Positions 36,333-45,303 of a stretch of DNA of 64,000 bases are shown here, one piece after another. This DNA is from Sulfurimonas crateris (GTDB lineage Bacteria > Campylobacterota > Campylobacteria > Campylobacterales > Sulfurimonadaceae): the NCBI RefSeq assembly GCF_005217605.1, contig NZ_SZPX01000008.1, positions 1 through 64,000 of the forward strand. Reading direction: 5' to 3'. The position numbers and the translations under genes were made by a program. The notes beneath the pieces are model-generated. The model was given only the letters and a program-made list of their open reading frames with translations. It did no database searches and was not told where the DNA came from. Every line of letters begins with the position of its first letter. The stretch's first letter is position 1.

Positions 36333-37355
36333 ATGAAGTTTTGTATAACGGGCGGTGGAACAGGCGGACACCTTATGATCGCAGAGGCTCTTGTAGAAGC
36401 CGCAGCAAATGAGGGACATGAAGCTATCTTTATAGGCTCAAAAAGCGGGCAGGATAGAAAATATTTTGAAGATCACAGCACATTTAGCCACGTCTATTTT
36501 TTAGAGACAACGGGTGTTGTCAATCAAAAAGGTCTGAAAAAAATAAAAGCGCTCTGGCTAGTTTTGAAGGCATTTTTTGCTTCAAGAGCTATCTTAAAAC
36601 AGCACAAGATTGCTGCGGTTTACAGCGTGGGCGGTTTTTCGGCGGCTCCTGCCTCATTTGCAGCCATAAGCAGAGGCATCCCTCTTTTTATACATGAGCA
36701 AAATGTGGTTGAGGGGAGATTGAACTCACTCTTAAAACCCTTTGCCGCAAGATTTATTTCCGCTTATGATGAGAACTCTGCAATAAAAGGCTACCCCGTA
36801 AAGGAGGAGTTTTTTGAGAGAGCAAGAGTTAGAGAGAAGATCAAAACAGTTATCTTTTTGGGCGGCTCGCAAGGTGCAAAAGCTATAAACGACTTGGCAC
36901 TTAGCGTGGCAAGCGAGCTTCAAAGCAGAGGAGTAAAGATCATCCATCAAGCGGGTGAGAGAGACTATGACAGAGTGAAACAAAAGTATGAGGAGCTTGG
37001 TGTAGAGGCTGAACTGTATGCTTTTACAAAAGAGATGCCATCTTTGATGTCAAAAGCAGATCTGGCGATCAGCCGCTCAGGTGCGAGTACCTTATGGGAG
37101 CTTTGCGCAAATGGAGTGCCCGCGCTGTTTATTCCTTTTCCTCATGCCGCGTCCGATCATCAATACCACAACGCACGCTTTATCGTTCAAAACGAGATGG
37201 GGTGGTGCGAGAGAGAGGATGAGGGTTTGAGAGAAAAATTGCTGCTGCTCTTAGATGAAGATCTGAGTAAAAAAAGCAGTGCTCTAATGGAGCACTCAAG
37301 CAGAGATGTGGCAAAGATGATGATACTTGATGCATATAGGGTAGTAAATGATTAG
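36333..37355 (+). CDS. murG: MurG lipid II-forming GlcNAc transferase
   Basis: Transfers GlcNAc from UDP-GlcNAc to lipid I on the inner face of the membrane, 340 residues. N-terminal GGGTGGHLMIAEAL is a variant of the usual GGTGGHIFPA. Further signatures: YSVGGFSAAPASF, HEQNVVEGRLN, FLGGSQGAKAIN, SRSGASTLWELCANGVPALFIPFPHAASDHQ (nucleotide-binding). It lies 21 bp after ftsW, a usual division-cluster arrangement. It overlaps dedA by 8 bp. Confidence 0.94.
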   Translation: MKFCITGGGTGGHLMIAEALVEAAANEGHEAIFIGSKSGQDRKYFEDHSTFSHVYFLETTGVVNQKGLKKIKALWLVLKAFFASRAILKQHKIAAVYSVGGFSAAPASFAAISRGIPLFIHEQNVVEGRLNSLLKPFAARFISAYDENSAIKGYPVKEEFFERARVREKIKTVIFLGGSQGAKAINDLALSVASELQSRGVKIIHQAGERDYDRVKQKYEELGVEAELYAFTKEMPSLMSKADLAISRSGASTLWELCANGVPALFIPFPHAASDHQYHNARFIVQNEMGWCEREDEGLREKLLLLLDEDLSKKSSALMEHSSRDVAKMMILDAYRVVND

Positions 37356-37950
37356 AGAATTAGCAGCCGATCTTGTAGATCTTATTTTTGAGTGGGGTTA
37401 TCTTGGTATCTTTTTGCTCATGACGATAGAGAGCTCGTTCATCCCTTTTCCAAGTGAGATAGTCCTTATCCCTGCCGGTTTTTTGGCGTCAAAAGGCGAT
37501 ATGAACATGGGAATGATAATGTTAAGCGCTCTTAGCGGCTCGATGGCAGGCGCTTTTATAAACTACTTTTTGGCACTCTTTTTGGGAAGAAAGATCCTTA
37601 AAAAGTATGGGAAGTACTTCTTTATAAGCGGAGATGCTCTTTTGAAGATGGACACATATTTTCAAAAGCATGGGCACATCTCTACTTTTATAGGAAGATT
37701 GGTGCCTGGGATCCGTCAGCTCATCTCTATTCCTGCGGGTCTTGCTCGTATGAATCTGGTGGTTTTTTCAACTTACACGGCTCTTGGGGCAGGGATCTGG
37801 GCTTTGATACTTGTAATGCTTGGTTACTTTATAGGCGAAAATCAGCAGCTTATTGAGAGTTATTTAAAACAGATAACTATCGGAGTTCTTATGACCTTGG
37901 TTTTATTAGCTTCGTGGTATATTTACTATCAAAAAACAAAAAGGGTTTAA
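37348..37950 (+). CDS. DedA-family membrane protein
   Basis: A 200-residue inner-membrane protein of the DedA/VTT family, linked to lipid-carrier (undecaprenyl phosphate) recycling and membrane homeostasis. Signature: ESSFIPFPSEIVLIPAGFLAS, and GRLVPGIRQLISIPAGLARM with the conserved Gly-Arg. The overlap with murG fits a role in the lipid II cycle. Which of the carrier lipids it moves is not shown by sequence. Confidence 0.88.
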   Translation: MIRELAADLVDLIFEWGYLGIFLLMTIESSFIPFPSEIVLIPAGFLASKGDMNMGMIMLSALSGSMAGAFINYFLALFLGRKILKKYGKYFFISGDALLKMDTYFQKHGHISTFIGRLVPGIRQLISIPAGLARMNLVVFSTYTALGAGIWALILVMLGYFIGENQQLIESYLKQITIGVLMTLVLLASWYIYYQKTKRV

Positions 37951-37953
37951 AAG

Positions 37954-38421
37954 ATGGACAACAGTTTGGGATATATGTTTGAAGCAGGTTTTTTTGGAAC
38001 GCGCGCGCCGCTATTTATGGACTTGGTAACACTAATAGTTGCGCTTTTGCCGTTTCTTGTCGCTTTGGCAATCTCCTTTGCGAGAAATAAGCATTACGGT
38101 GTCCATTCATACCTTCAGATCATTATATTTGCATTCTCCGTGATAGTGCTTACATACTTTGAGTACGGTGTAAGAGTCGGCGGCGGATTTGCAGCATTTA
38201 TGCAGGAGAGCGGAGTCTCATACAGCTATGCTCTTATAGTTCTTGTTACCCACATAATTATTGCGGTCATCACGGTCGTGTTATGGGCGACTGCTATCTT
38301 TAGAGCCAAAAAATTGTTACAATTAGGTGTTCACAGAAAAATGGGTCTTATCACATTTGCTGGAGTAGTTCTTACTTCTATAACAGGAATATGGGTCTAC
38401 TTTTTAATGTTTGTTTACTAA
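37954..38421 (+). CDS. DUF420-like four-helix membrane protein
   Basis: A 155-residue protein with about four to five helices and two conserved-looking histidines in membrane regions (VTHIIIAVITVVLW and VHRKMGLITFAGVVLTS). The pattern is that of the DUF420/CtaM-like family, some members of which help cytochrome oxidase maturation. Here it precedes a cytochrome b gene. Heme binding is possible but unproven. Confidence 0.65.
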   Translation: MDNSLGYMFEAGFFGTRAPLFMDLVTLIVALLPFLVALAISFARNKHYGVHSYLQIIIFAFSVIVLTYFEYGVRVGGGFAAFMQESGVSYSYALIVLVTHIIIAVITVVLWATAIFRAKKLLQLGVHRKMGLITFAGVVLTSITGIWVYFLMFVY

Positions 38422-38431
38422 GGAGCTTAAG

Positions 38432-39013
38432 ATGAAGTACACGGCAATTTTTAGAATCTGGCACTGGCTAAACGCCATAGTTATTTTAGGCATGGTGGGA
38501 ACTGTTCTGCTAAGAAAAGGATTTTTGAGCTACAGAACCAACTCTGAGATAATAATGACAAAACTCTCCGATATGGGAGTTGAGATATTTAAAGAGGATG
38601 CCGTAGCAATAGCAAAGGCTATCCGCGCTCCTATGTGGGAGTGGCATATTATACTCGGCTATGCTCTTACATTTTTAGTCGTCTACAAGATCGCTCTGTT
38701 CTTTTTTGACAAGAGTCGCAAAGAGGATTTCGCATCTTTGGATCTTCATAAAAAAGGTGTTAAAGTTTCATACTATATTTTGTATGCTGTAATCCTTTTT
38801 ATGACTATCAGCGGTCTTTCAATGCATTTTCATGAGACGATAGGTTTGGCAGAGGAGAGTGTTAAAAGCATTAAAGAGGTTCACGAGTTAGTGTATAACT
38901 ACTTTTTAATCTTCATACCTCTTCACATAGCGGGAGTCGTAGTTGCAGATATAAGAGAAGAGCACGGCATAATCTCTACGATGATAAACGGAAGAACAAA
39001 AGACAAATTTTGA
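38432..39013 (+). CDS. di-heme cytochrome b561-type membrane protein
   Basis: A 193-residue protein with four membrane helices and histidines suited to heme b ligation (FRIWHWLNAIVIL, WEWHIILGYALT, LSMHFHETIG, IPLHIAGVVVAD), like the b-type subunit of Ni-Fe hydrogenases and formate dehydrogenases. ATG at 38432 has AAGGAG 6 nt upstream and is preferred to the codon at 38411. No hydrogenase subunits are near, so it may pass electrons between quinone and an unknown partner. Confidence 0.75.
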   Translation: MKYTAIFRIWHWLNAIVILGMVGTVLLRKGFLSYRTNSEIIMTKLSDMGVEIFKEDAVAIAKAIRAPMWEWHIILGYALTFLVVYKIALFFFDKSRKEDFASLDLHKKGVKVSYYILYAVILFMTISGLSMHFHETIGLAEESVKSIKEVHELVYNYFLIFIPLHIAGVVVADIREEHGIISTMINGRTKDKF

Positions 39014-39028
39014 GAAAAAAGGAACATA

Positions 39029-39499
39029 ATGGTTGAATTAGAAAGTGTTGCACCGGAGTTTTGTCTGCCAAATCAGGATGATGTGGAGATATGTTTAAGG
39101 GATCTCAAGGGGAAGTGGATAGTTCTGTACTTCTACCCAAAAGATAACACTCCAGGGTGTACGACCGAAGCGTGTGACTTTAGCGAAGCGGCACCAGATT
39201 TTAGCGCTCTTAATGCAGTGATACTCGGTGTCAGTGCGGATTCTACCGCAAAACATAGAAACTTTATTGAGAAAAAAGATCTTAGTATTACTCTTTTAAG
39301 CGATGAGGCAAAAGAGATGCTACAAGCCTACGGTGTGTGGCAGATGAAGAAAAACTATGGCAAAGAGTATATGGGAATTGTCCGCTCAACGCTTATAATA
39401 GACCCCAAAGGTGTCATAAAAGCTCTTTGGAAAAATGTTAAAGTAAAAGACCACGCAAGAGTTGTTAAAGAGAAGTTAGAAGAGCTTCAAGGCGAGTAG
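39029..39499 (+). CDS. bcp: thiol peroxidase of the BCP/PrxQ family
   Basis: Thioredoxin-dependent peroxidase that reduces H2O2 and organic peroxides, 156 residues. The catalytic loop FYPKDNTPGCTTEACDFSE has the peroxidatic Cys and a second Cys five residues on, as in atypical two-Cys PrxQ. C-terminal part VRSTLIIDPKGVIKALWKNV is typical. AAGGAA-like ribosome site. The stop codon lies inside a terminator-like hairpin. Confidence 0.9.
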   Translation: MVELESVAPEFCLPNQDDVEICLRDLKGKWIVLYFYPKDNTPGCTTEACDFSEAAPDFSALNAVILGVSADSTAKHRNFIEKKDLSITLLSDEAKEMLQAYGVWQMKKNYGKEYMGIVRSTLIIDPKGVIKALWKNVKVKDHARVVKEKLEELQGE

Positions 39500-39507
39500 C
39501 CTTGAAG
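39485..39507. terminator. bidirectional terminator-like hairpin over the bcp stop codon
   Basis: Perfect 9-bp inverted repeat (cttcaaggc / gccttgaag) with a 5-nt loop (gagta); the bcp TAG is in the loop and right arm. It serves two converging genes (bcp and the DUF3373 gene). T/A-rich sequence follows on the + side. Confidence 0.6.
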
Positions 39508-39512
39508 TTATA

Positions 39513-41126
39513 TTAATATTTGTAGCGAATGTAGAGACGGATGTCTTGAGCATTGTCTACAACCATTCTACCCATTTCGCCCATATTGTCACTTATTTTA
39601 AATGGCGTGCCTGTACCTGTTGAACCATCAGCAGAACCTCCAAAGAAACCGTTGCTTCCGCTATATTTATAATCTATATATGTATAACGAAGTTGAAGCG
39701 ATAGAATATCTTCAACAAGGTACTCGGTAAAGTAGACCTCGTAAGCATCACCGCGAGCCGCAACTTTTGAGCCGATGTTTGTATCTTCTCCATAAGTTAT
39801 ACTTCTCCAGTATTTGCTTCCGTGGTTATACTCGACACCCCACTTTCCATAGTCAGAGATAAGCGAAGGGAACTGCGTTCCAATCCAAAAAGATGTACCA
39901 ACCTCGCTCTCTGTTGAACCAAGCATGCTTTGACCCTCTTTTGGATCTGTTTGTGAAACTGCAAAACTTGCAAAAACTGTAGTGTAATCTAAGAAGTCAC
40001 TCCATCCGTCACCGATGCCTTTGACAGAGGCATAAACGACACCGCTATGCATACCGCCAACGGTATCGAAACCTTGCGTATAGTCCATAGGGTTTACTGC
40101 ATCTATAAGATTGCTAGCATAGTAGTACATACTAGAAATCTTGTACTGTCTATCTTCATAAGGTGTAAATATTAATCCTGCAAGATCTATGTTTGAATTT
40201 CCACCATCTATTTTATCTACGTCCGTATAAGGAGTTGATGTAAATTTTGGAGCAGCGTTGCTCATCCCGCGCCCAAGGCAGAGTTTTACAGAAGTTCCCC
40301 ACTCTTTATTAAGTGTAAATTGAGAACTAAGTCCATCAAACTCTACATTGATGGCATGTCCTATAGGCGAAGAGGCGTGATCATCATCTCTAAGATTTAT
40401 AAGTGCACCGTTTGTGGATGGACGACGACCGATACTAAATGTCCATGGAATATCTAGACCGAAAAACTCCTGATCTTGCCATAAAAAGTATGCACTACGC
40501 ACTCTTATCTTGTCATCATAAGCATTTTCGTTTGCTATCCAGTCAAAACCTTCAAATGAGGCGCTTGCAGGGTCACTCGCTCCTGAGCGTTCACCAAAAG
40601 CTTTGTTGTATGCCAGTTGACCTATAAAGCTTAGGTTATTTGTAGCTTTGTAGCCCATATCTATCCAGAGTCTGTTTGTCATAAAGGCATCATTTTCTGC
40701 CTTTCTGCCATTTGCCATCTCATAGCTCATGTTTTCTATAGCAAATCTATAGTCAACATTAAACTTCAGGTGTGAGCCAGATGTATTTCTGTTTAGCTCA
40801 GCAATACTCTCCTCGATGTCAAAAAGTCTGTCTTCTGTAGTAGGGATATACTCATCATCCTCATCAGACTCCCCTTCATCTGCAGAAGCTACCACATCTG
40901 CATCTTCTCCTGCATCATCTGAAGCAACAGCTTCCGATTCGCTCTCATCTTCTGCCTCTTCATCTTGAATGGACTCTTTTTGAGCTTTAAGCGTAGCAAT
41001 CTCTTGCTTTAGCTGGTTCATCTCTCTCTCCATGGCTTCAAAACGCTCATACATGGTAGATTCAGCACTTAAGTTTGTGCAAATTAGCGCAGCAGTGGCT
41101 AAAGATAGCAGTAGTGGCTTCTTCAT
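39513..41126 (-). CDS. DUF3373-type outer-membrane protein (porin-like)
   Basis: A 537-residue exported protein. Signal peptide MKKPLLLSLATAALICTNLSAES, then a heptad coiled coil (MYERFEAMEREMNQLKQEIATLK), a very acidic linker (DEEAEDESESEAV, repeated Glu/Asp/Ser), and a long beta-barrel region ending in IRLYIRYKY with a terminal aromatic. This order matches DUF3373 proteins of Sulfurimonas-like bacteria and resembles porins with trimeric coiled-coil periplasmic stalks. Start at 41126 is chosen since AAGGGA lies 5-6 nt before it; upstream ATGs overlap that site. Pore substrate unknown. Confidence 0.8.
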   Translation of the reverse strand: MKKPLLLSLATAALICTNLSAESTMYERFEAMEREMNQLKQEIATLKAQKESIQDEEAEDESESEAVASDDAGEDADVVASADEGESDEDDEYIPTTEDRLFDIEESIAELNRNTSGSHLKFNVDYRFAIENMSYEMANGRKAENDAFMTNRLWIDMGYKATNNLSFIGQLAYNKAFGERSGASDPASASFEGFDWIANENAYDDKIRVRSAYFLWQDQEFFGLDIPWTFSIGRRPSTNGALINLRDDDHASSPIGHAINVEFDGLSSQFTLNKEWGTSVKLCLGRGMSNAAPKFTSTPYTDVDKIDGGNSNIDLAGLIFTPYEDRQYKISSMYYYASNLIDAVNPMDYTQGFDTVGGMHSGVVYASVKGIGDGWSDFLDYTTVFASFAVSQTDPKEGQSMLGSTESEVGTSFWIGTQFPSLISDYGKWGVEYNHGSKYWRSITYGEDTNIGSKVAARGDAYEVYFTEYLVEDILSLQLRYTYIDYKYSGSNGFFGGSADGSTGTGTPFKISDNMGEMGRMVVDNAQDIRLYIRYKY

Positions 41127-41313
41127 TTTCATCCCTTGTTTAAAAGCAGTAAACAATGCTTTTTTTATGATTTTGTCATTAGTACTATACCCAGAAAATA
41201 TAAAAAAAATTTTAAATTGTGATAATTTTATATAAAAAAATCTAATAGATAGATGGAGTGTTACAAAGTAAATGCTTAAAATGTAAAAAAGCTTATATTA
41301 AACATATTTTTAG

Positions 41314-41319
41314 TACAAT
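41314..41319 (+). promoter_or_regulatory. rpsB-tsf promoter -10
   Basis: TACAAT preceded by T-rich sequence; predicts a 5' leader of about 145 nt. The remaining 41157-41313 stretch contains only the back of the DUF3373 gene's promoter region (tatagt on the minus strand) and A/T-rich sequence. Confidence 0.5.
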
Positions 41320-41377
41320 TCGCGGATTTTCTTTCACTTTAATAGTTGAAGAAATATTCAACAGGTATGTATCAAAA

Positions 41378-41434
41378 GTCAGTGTAACCCCCTTTTTAGG
41401 CGGGTATTACCCGATATTACCAAAGTTAACTGAC
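41378..41434 (+). ncRNA. structured 5' leader of rpsB (candidate autoregulatory RNA)
   Basis: GTCAGT (41378-41383, continuing to TAA after a bulged G) pairs with TTAACTGAC (41426-41434), enclosing a cggg-tatta-cccg hairpin (41401-41413). Upstream, gttgaa/ttcaac can form a further stem. The fold lies 38 nt before the rpsB ATG. Ribosomal protein S2 operons are autoregulated through leader RNA in other bacteria; a role here is inferred. Confidence 0.45.
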
Positions 41435-41472
41435 GCAAATTCTGGCTGAAAAATGCCCTTAAAGGACCTTAA

Positions 41473-42252
41473 ATGGTAACTATGAAAGACCTACTGGAGT
41501 GTGGTGTACACTTCGGACACCAGACACGTCGTTGGAACCCGAAAATGAAAAAATATATATTCGGTGTTCGTAAAAACATCTATATTATAGATCTTCAAAA
41601 AACTCTTCGTTACTTCCGTAACACGTACCAAATCGTTGTAGACGCTGCAGCTGAAGGTAAAACTGTTCTTTTCGTTGGAACTAAAAAACAAGCACGTCAA
41701 TCTGTAAGAGATGCAGCGATCGCTTGTGGTATGCCTTACGTTGATAACAGATGGTTGGGTGGAATGCTTACAAACTTCCCTACTATTCAAAAGTCTATCC
41801 GTAAACTTGACGTTATTACAGAGATGCAAGAGAATGGTCAAATAGATCTTTTAACTAAAAAAGAAGCACTTATGCTTACTCGTCAAAAAGAGAAGCTAGA
41901 AGTATACTTCGGCGGTATCCGTGATATGAAAAAACTTCCTGATATGCTTTTTGTAGTTGATGCAGTTAAAGAGCATATCGCTGTTTTAGAGGCTCGCTGT
42001 TTAGGTATCCCAGTTGTTGCTCCACTTGATACTAACTGTGATCCTGACCTTATCACTTACCCAATTCCCGGTAATGATGATGCTATCCGTTCTATTCAAC
42101 TATTCTGTCGTGAGATGACAGAAGCTATCAATGAGGGTAAAGCTCTTAGAGATGGTGGAAAAGTTGAAGCTTCAGACGAAGAGGCAGTGGAGAGCGCTTC
42201 TGTAGAAGAGATCGATGCATTTGAAGAAGAAACTACGACAGAGGAAGTATAA
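41473..42252 (+). CDS. rpsB: 30S ribosomal protein S2
   Basis: Small-subunit protein of 259 residues. N-terminal [28 protein letters not shown] and [20 protein letters not shown] are diagnostic, as is [24 protein letters not shown]. The C-terminus has an acidic tail (EEDIDAFEEE-like) longer than in E. coli. Paired with tsf as in most bacteria. Confidence 0.97.
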   Translation: MVTMKDLLECGVHFGHQTRRWNPKMKKYIFGVRKNIYIIDLQKTLRYFRNTYQIVVDAAAEGKTVLFVGTKKQARQSVRDAAIACGMPYVDNRWLGGMLTNFPTIQKSIRKLDVITEMQENGQIDLLTKKEALMLTRQKEKLEVYFGGIRDMKKLPDMLFVVDAVKEHIAVLEARCLGIPVVAPLDTNCDPDLITYPIPGNDDAIRSIQLFCREMTEAINEGKALRDGGKVEASDEEAVESASVEEIDAFEEETTTEEV

Positions 42253-42254
42253 TT

Positions 42255-43310
42255 ATGGCAGATATTACAGCAGCAATGGTTAAAGAGTTGCGCCAAGCAA
42301 CTGATGCACCTATGATGGATTGTAAAAAAGCTCTAGTTGAGTCTGACGGAGATATGCAAAAAGCAACAGAGTGGTTAAAAGAGAGAGGTATCGCTCAATC
42401 AGCTAAAAAAGCTGATAGAGTAGCTGCTGAGGGTCTTGTAGGTTTTAAACTTGCTGATGACTTCTCTCAAGCTACAATAGTTGAGATCAACTCTGAGACA
42501 GACTTCGTTGCACAAAACGAAGGCTTTAAAAATCTAGTTCTTAAAACAACTGAAGAGATCTACTCTAATTCTCCTGCAGATGTAGATAGCTTAAAAGCAA
42601 CATCTTTTGGTTCTTACTTTGCTGAGAGCGTTGCAAAGATCGGTGAGAAGATAGATGTTCGCCGTTTTGCTACTCTAAAAGCAGATGATGAGACTGTTGC
42701 TCTTAATGGTTATATTCACTCAAACAACCGTATTGCGGTTATTGTTTTAGCAAAGTGTGACAGCAAAAAAACAGCAGAGGGATTAGTTCCAACGCTTAAA
42801 AATATTGCTATGCACGCATCTGCAATGAAGCCTACAACACTTTCATATAAAGATTTTGATTCTGAATTTGTTGAGAGTGAAACTAAAGGTAGAATCGAAG
42901 CTCTTAAAAAAGAGAATGAGGAGTTAGCTCGTTTGAAAAAACCTCTAAAAAACATTCCTCAGTTTATCTCTATGATGCAGCTTACAGATGAGGTTTTAGC
43001 ACAAGCTGAAGCAGATATCAAAGCGGCTCTAAAAGAGCAAAACAAGCCAGAAGCTATCTGGGACAAGATCGTTCCGGGGCAACTTGCTCGTTTTATAGAT
43101 GACAACACTACTCTAGACAAAGAGCAAGCGCTTCTTGATCAGACTTATGTTCTAGATGACAAACTGACTGTTGCTCAGGCTGTTGAAAAAGCAGCAAAAG
43201 ATCTTGGCGGAACAGCTGAGATAGTTGACTTCGTTCGTTTTGAAGTCGGCGAAGGTATTGAGAAAAAAGTTGACGACTTCGCTGCAGAAGTTGCTGCTCA
43301 AATGAGTTAA
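42255..43310 (+). CDS. tsf: elongation factor Ts
   Basis: Guanine-nucleotide exchange factor for EF-Tu, 351 residues. N-terminal UBA-like helix with [19 protein letters not shown], then the core motif [15 protein letters not shown]. The length exceeds E. coli Tsf because of an extended central/C-terminal region ([21 protein letters not shown]). Two bases separate it from rpsB. A stem-loop at the stop ends the operon. Confidence 0.96.
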   Translation: MADITAAMVKELRQATDAPMMDCKKALVESDGDMQKATEWLKERGIAQSAKKADRVAAEGLVGFKLADDFSQATIVEINSETDFVAQNEGFKNLVLKTTEEIYSNSPADVDSLKATSFGSYFAESVAKIGEKIDVRRFATLKADDETVALNGYIHSNNRIAVIVLAKCDSKKTAEGLVPTLKNIAMHASAMKPTTLSYKDFDSEFVESETKGRIEALKKENEELARLKKPLKNIPQFISMMQLTDEVLAQAEADIKAALKEQNKPEAIWDKIVPGQLARFIDDNTTLDKEQALLDQTYVLDDKLTVAQAVEKAAKDLGGTAEIVDFVRFEVGEGIEKKVDDFAAEVAAQMS

Positions 43311-43327
43311 GGATCCCTCCTTAACTC
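43304..43327 (+). terminator. hairpin spanning the tsf stop codon
   Basis: Perfect 10-bp inverted repeat gagttaagga / tccttaactc with a 4-nt loop (tccc). The TAA stop is inside the left arm. The following sequence is pyrimidine-rich (tctccc) but not a clean T-run. Confidence 0.6.
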
Positions 43328-43389
43328 TCTCCCATATACATCTACAATCAAAATTTTCAATATAATTTAACTAAACAGACCAAAGATGA

Positions 43390-43395
43390 TATAAT
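43390..43395 (+). promoter_or_regulatory. extended -10 (TGA-TATAAT) for the oxidoreductase gene
   Basis: TGATATAAT lies 29 nt before the TTG start and is followed by AAGGG as ribosome site. It is a strong match to the lineage's -10 pattern. Confidence 0.55.
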
Positions 43396-43424
43396 TTTTT
43401 CAAATAAACCGATAAGGGCAAGTT

Positions 43425-44621
43425 TTGAATAAAAATAAAATCATTGTGATCGGCGGCGGCTACGGCGGACTTCGCACCGTTGAGAGACTTGCAAAAAATC
43501 CGCAAAACGAGATACTTCTTTTAGATAAAAATCCATATCACTTTGCACAGACAGACGTATATGATCTCATAGCAAACGAGAATGATTTTGCTCAGGTAAC
43601 GGTCGATCTTTTTACATTTTGCAGCGGTTTTGAGAGCAATGTGACCTTTGTAAAACAGGAGGTAAAAAATATCGACTTTAAAAATCGCAAAGTTATAACC
43701 TCTGTTCAGAGATACGGCTATGATTATCTCGTAATTGCGGTCGGTGCGCGCACTAAGTTCAGAGCAGATGTCACTGGACTTCGCGAATATGCATACGGTG
43801 TAAAAGCGCTTCACCGTGCTATGTACTTTAAACAAAAATTCGAGATGTCGCTCTTTAAAAGAGTAGAAGAGAGCGGTACGAGCTGTAAGCCTATCAATAT
43901 AATAGTAGCGGGAGGCGGTCTGAGCGGTGTAGAGATAGCGGCTCAGATGGCGTCATTTTCAAAAGATTTTTACCGTAAAAACAACTTTATATGCAGAAAG
44001 CTAAACATTGTTCTAATAAATTCCGGCAAACATATTTTGCAGGGACTTGACGAAGAGCTGATTCAAAAGAGCGATCAGAGATTAAAAAAGCTTGACGTAG
44101 TGATAAAAAATGAGAGAAAAGTCGTTGAGATAACAAAAGAGAGAGCAAAGCTAAGCGGCGGTGAAGAGCTTCCTATGGATTTTATGATATTTGCAGGCGG
44201 TATCGAGCCAAACGGACTTGTACATGAGCTCTTAATCGATAAAAACGAGATGGGATATATTGCCACAAACAGCTATCTTCAAACACAAAGTCACGATAAC
44301 GTTTTTGCCATAGGTGACTGCACGACTATATACAACGACGGAAAAATCGTTGCACCGACCGCAGATACGGCAGAGCAGATGGCAGATATCTGCGCTAAAA
44401 ATATAAACAGTCTTATAGAGAAAAAACCGCTAAGGGCGCATAAGATAAAATCTCGCGGAATCTTAATAGCTCTTGGAAGGGGTTATGCCGCTGCCAAAAT
44501 ATTTGGTTTTGGCTTTAGCGGATACTTTGCCTATATTATGAAAAAGATTGTAGAGAGGGTATATGAGAAAAGATTGGAGATGCGTTCAAGAAAAGGGTGC
44601 AAAAAGATATTTTGTGATTAA
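43425..44621 (+). CDS. FAD/NAD(P) oxidoreductase, type II NADH dehydrogenase-like
   Basis: A 398-residue flavoprotein with two Rossmann motifs (IVIGGGYGGLRTVERL at the N-terminus and IIVAGGGLSGVEIAAQM near 165) and the FAD C-terminal motif VFAIGDCTT. The last 40 residues hold a hydrophobic/basic stretch suited to membrane contact. It fits non-pumping NDH-2 quinone reductases; sulfide:quinone reductase is less likely because the conserved catalytic cysteines are not apparent. This would provide an NADH route to menaquinone alongside a complex I lacking a normal NuoF. TTG start with AAGGG upstream. Confidence 0.72.
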   Translation: MNKNKIIVIGGGYGGLRTVERLAKNPQNEILLLDKNPYHFAQTDVYDLIANENDFAQVTVDLFTFCSGFESNVTFVKQEVKNIDFKNRKVITSVQRYGYDYLVIAVGARTKFRADVTGLREYAYGVKALHRAMYFKQKFEMSLFKRVEESGTSCKPINIIVAGGGLSGVEIAAQMASFSKDFYRKNNFICRKLNIVLINSGKHILQGLDEELIQKSDQRLKKLDVVIKNERKVVEITKERAKLSGGEELPMDFMIFAGGIEPNGLVHELLIDKNEMGYIATNSYLQTQSHDNVFAIGDCTTIYNDGKIVAPTADTAEQMADICAKNINSLIEKKPLRAHKIKSRGILIALGRGYAAAKIFGFGFSGYFAYIMKKIVERVYEKRLEMRSRKGCKKIFCD

Positions 44622-44627
44622 ATTAGC

Positions 44628-44633
44628 TATAAT
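44628..44633 (+). promoter_or_regulatory. lolD-like gene -10 placed for leaderless transcription
   Basis: TATAAT ends 6 nt before the ATG at 44640, with only pyrimidines (cctctc) between; no ribosome site is present. Confidence 0.45.
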
Positions 44634-44639
44634 CCTCTC

Positions 44640-45284
44640 ATGAATTTACTATCTGCAAAAAATTTATCGCACAGTTTTGATTATGAGCTTTTCTCGGATA
44701 TATCGCTTGATCTGAACAAGGGAGAGTCTGTTGCCATCATAGGTATCAGTGGAAGTGGAAAATCTACACTGCTGCATATACTATCAACGCTCTTAAAACC
44801 CGATAGCGGAGAGGTCTCTCTCTTTGGCGAAGATATATCAGGTATGAATAAAAAAAGATTATCACGGATAAAAAGGGATGAGCTTGGGCTTGTTTTTCAG
44901 TCACACTACCTTTTTAAGGGTTTCAGCTCTTTGGAAAACTTAGAGATAGCGGCAATACTCTCGAAGCAGGATATTGATGAAAATCTTCTAAAAAGATTGA
45001 AGATCGACAAGGTGATACATCAAAAAGTGACCGAGCTCTCAGGGGGTCAGCAACAGAGGGTCTCTATTGCCAGAGTGCTGACAAAACAGCCACGTATTCT
45101 CTTTGTGGACGAACCGACGGGAAATTTGGACAAAGTCACGGCAAACGAAGTTATGGACATATTTTTTGAGTATATAGATCGGAATGAAGCCGGTATGGTA
45201 ATGGTTACTCATGATGAAGAGATCGCCCATAGATGCAATAATATTTATAAGCTTATAGATAAAAAGCTGGTAAAAGTAAGCTGA
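44640..45284 (+). CDS. ABC transporter ATPase, LolD/MacB type
   Basis: A 214-residue ATP-binding subunit. Walker A GISGSGKST, Q-loop VFQSHYLFKGFSSLENL, signature LSGGQQQRVSIAR, Walker B ILFVDEPTGNLD, and H-loop VTHDEE are all intact. The size and the PTGNLD extension place it with LolD (lipoprotein release) or MacB-type ATPases. No permease gene is adjacent, so the partner is encoded elsewhere. LolD is the best guess. Confidence 0.8.
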   Translation: MNLLSAKNLSHSFDYELFSDISLDLNKGESVAIIGISGSGKSTLLHILSTLLKPDSGEVSLFGEDISGMNKKRLSRIKRDELGLVFQSHYLFKGFSSLENLEIAAILSKQDIDENLLKRLKIDKVIHQKVTELSGGQQQRVSIARVLTKQPRILFVDEPTGNLDKVTANEVMDIFFEYIDRNEAGMVMVTHDEEIAHRCNNIYKLIDKKLVKVS

Positions 45285-45303
45285 TCTTTAAAAGGAGTTG
45301 ACA

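Noticed and set aside
41142-41163. Stem aaaagca/tgctttt in front of the DUF3373 gene as a terminator
   Set aside because: It lies in that gene's 5' region on the minus strand and there is no + strand gene ending nearby; probably chance in A/T-rich DNA.
41258-41449. 63-codon frame upstream of rpsB
   Set aside because: It covers the rpsB promoter and structured leader, has no ribosome site and encodes a low-complexity, unfamiliar sequence.
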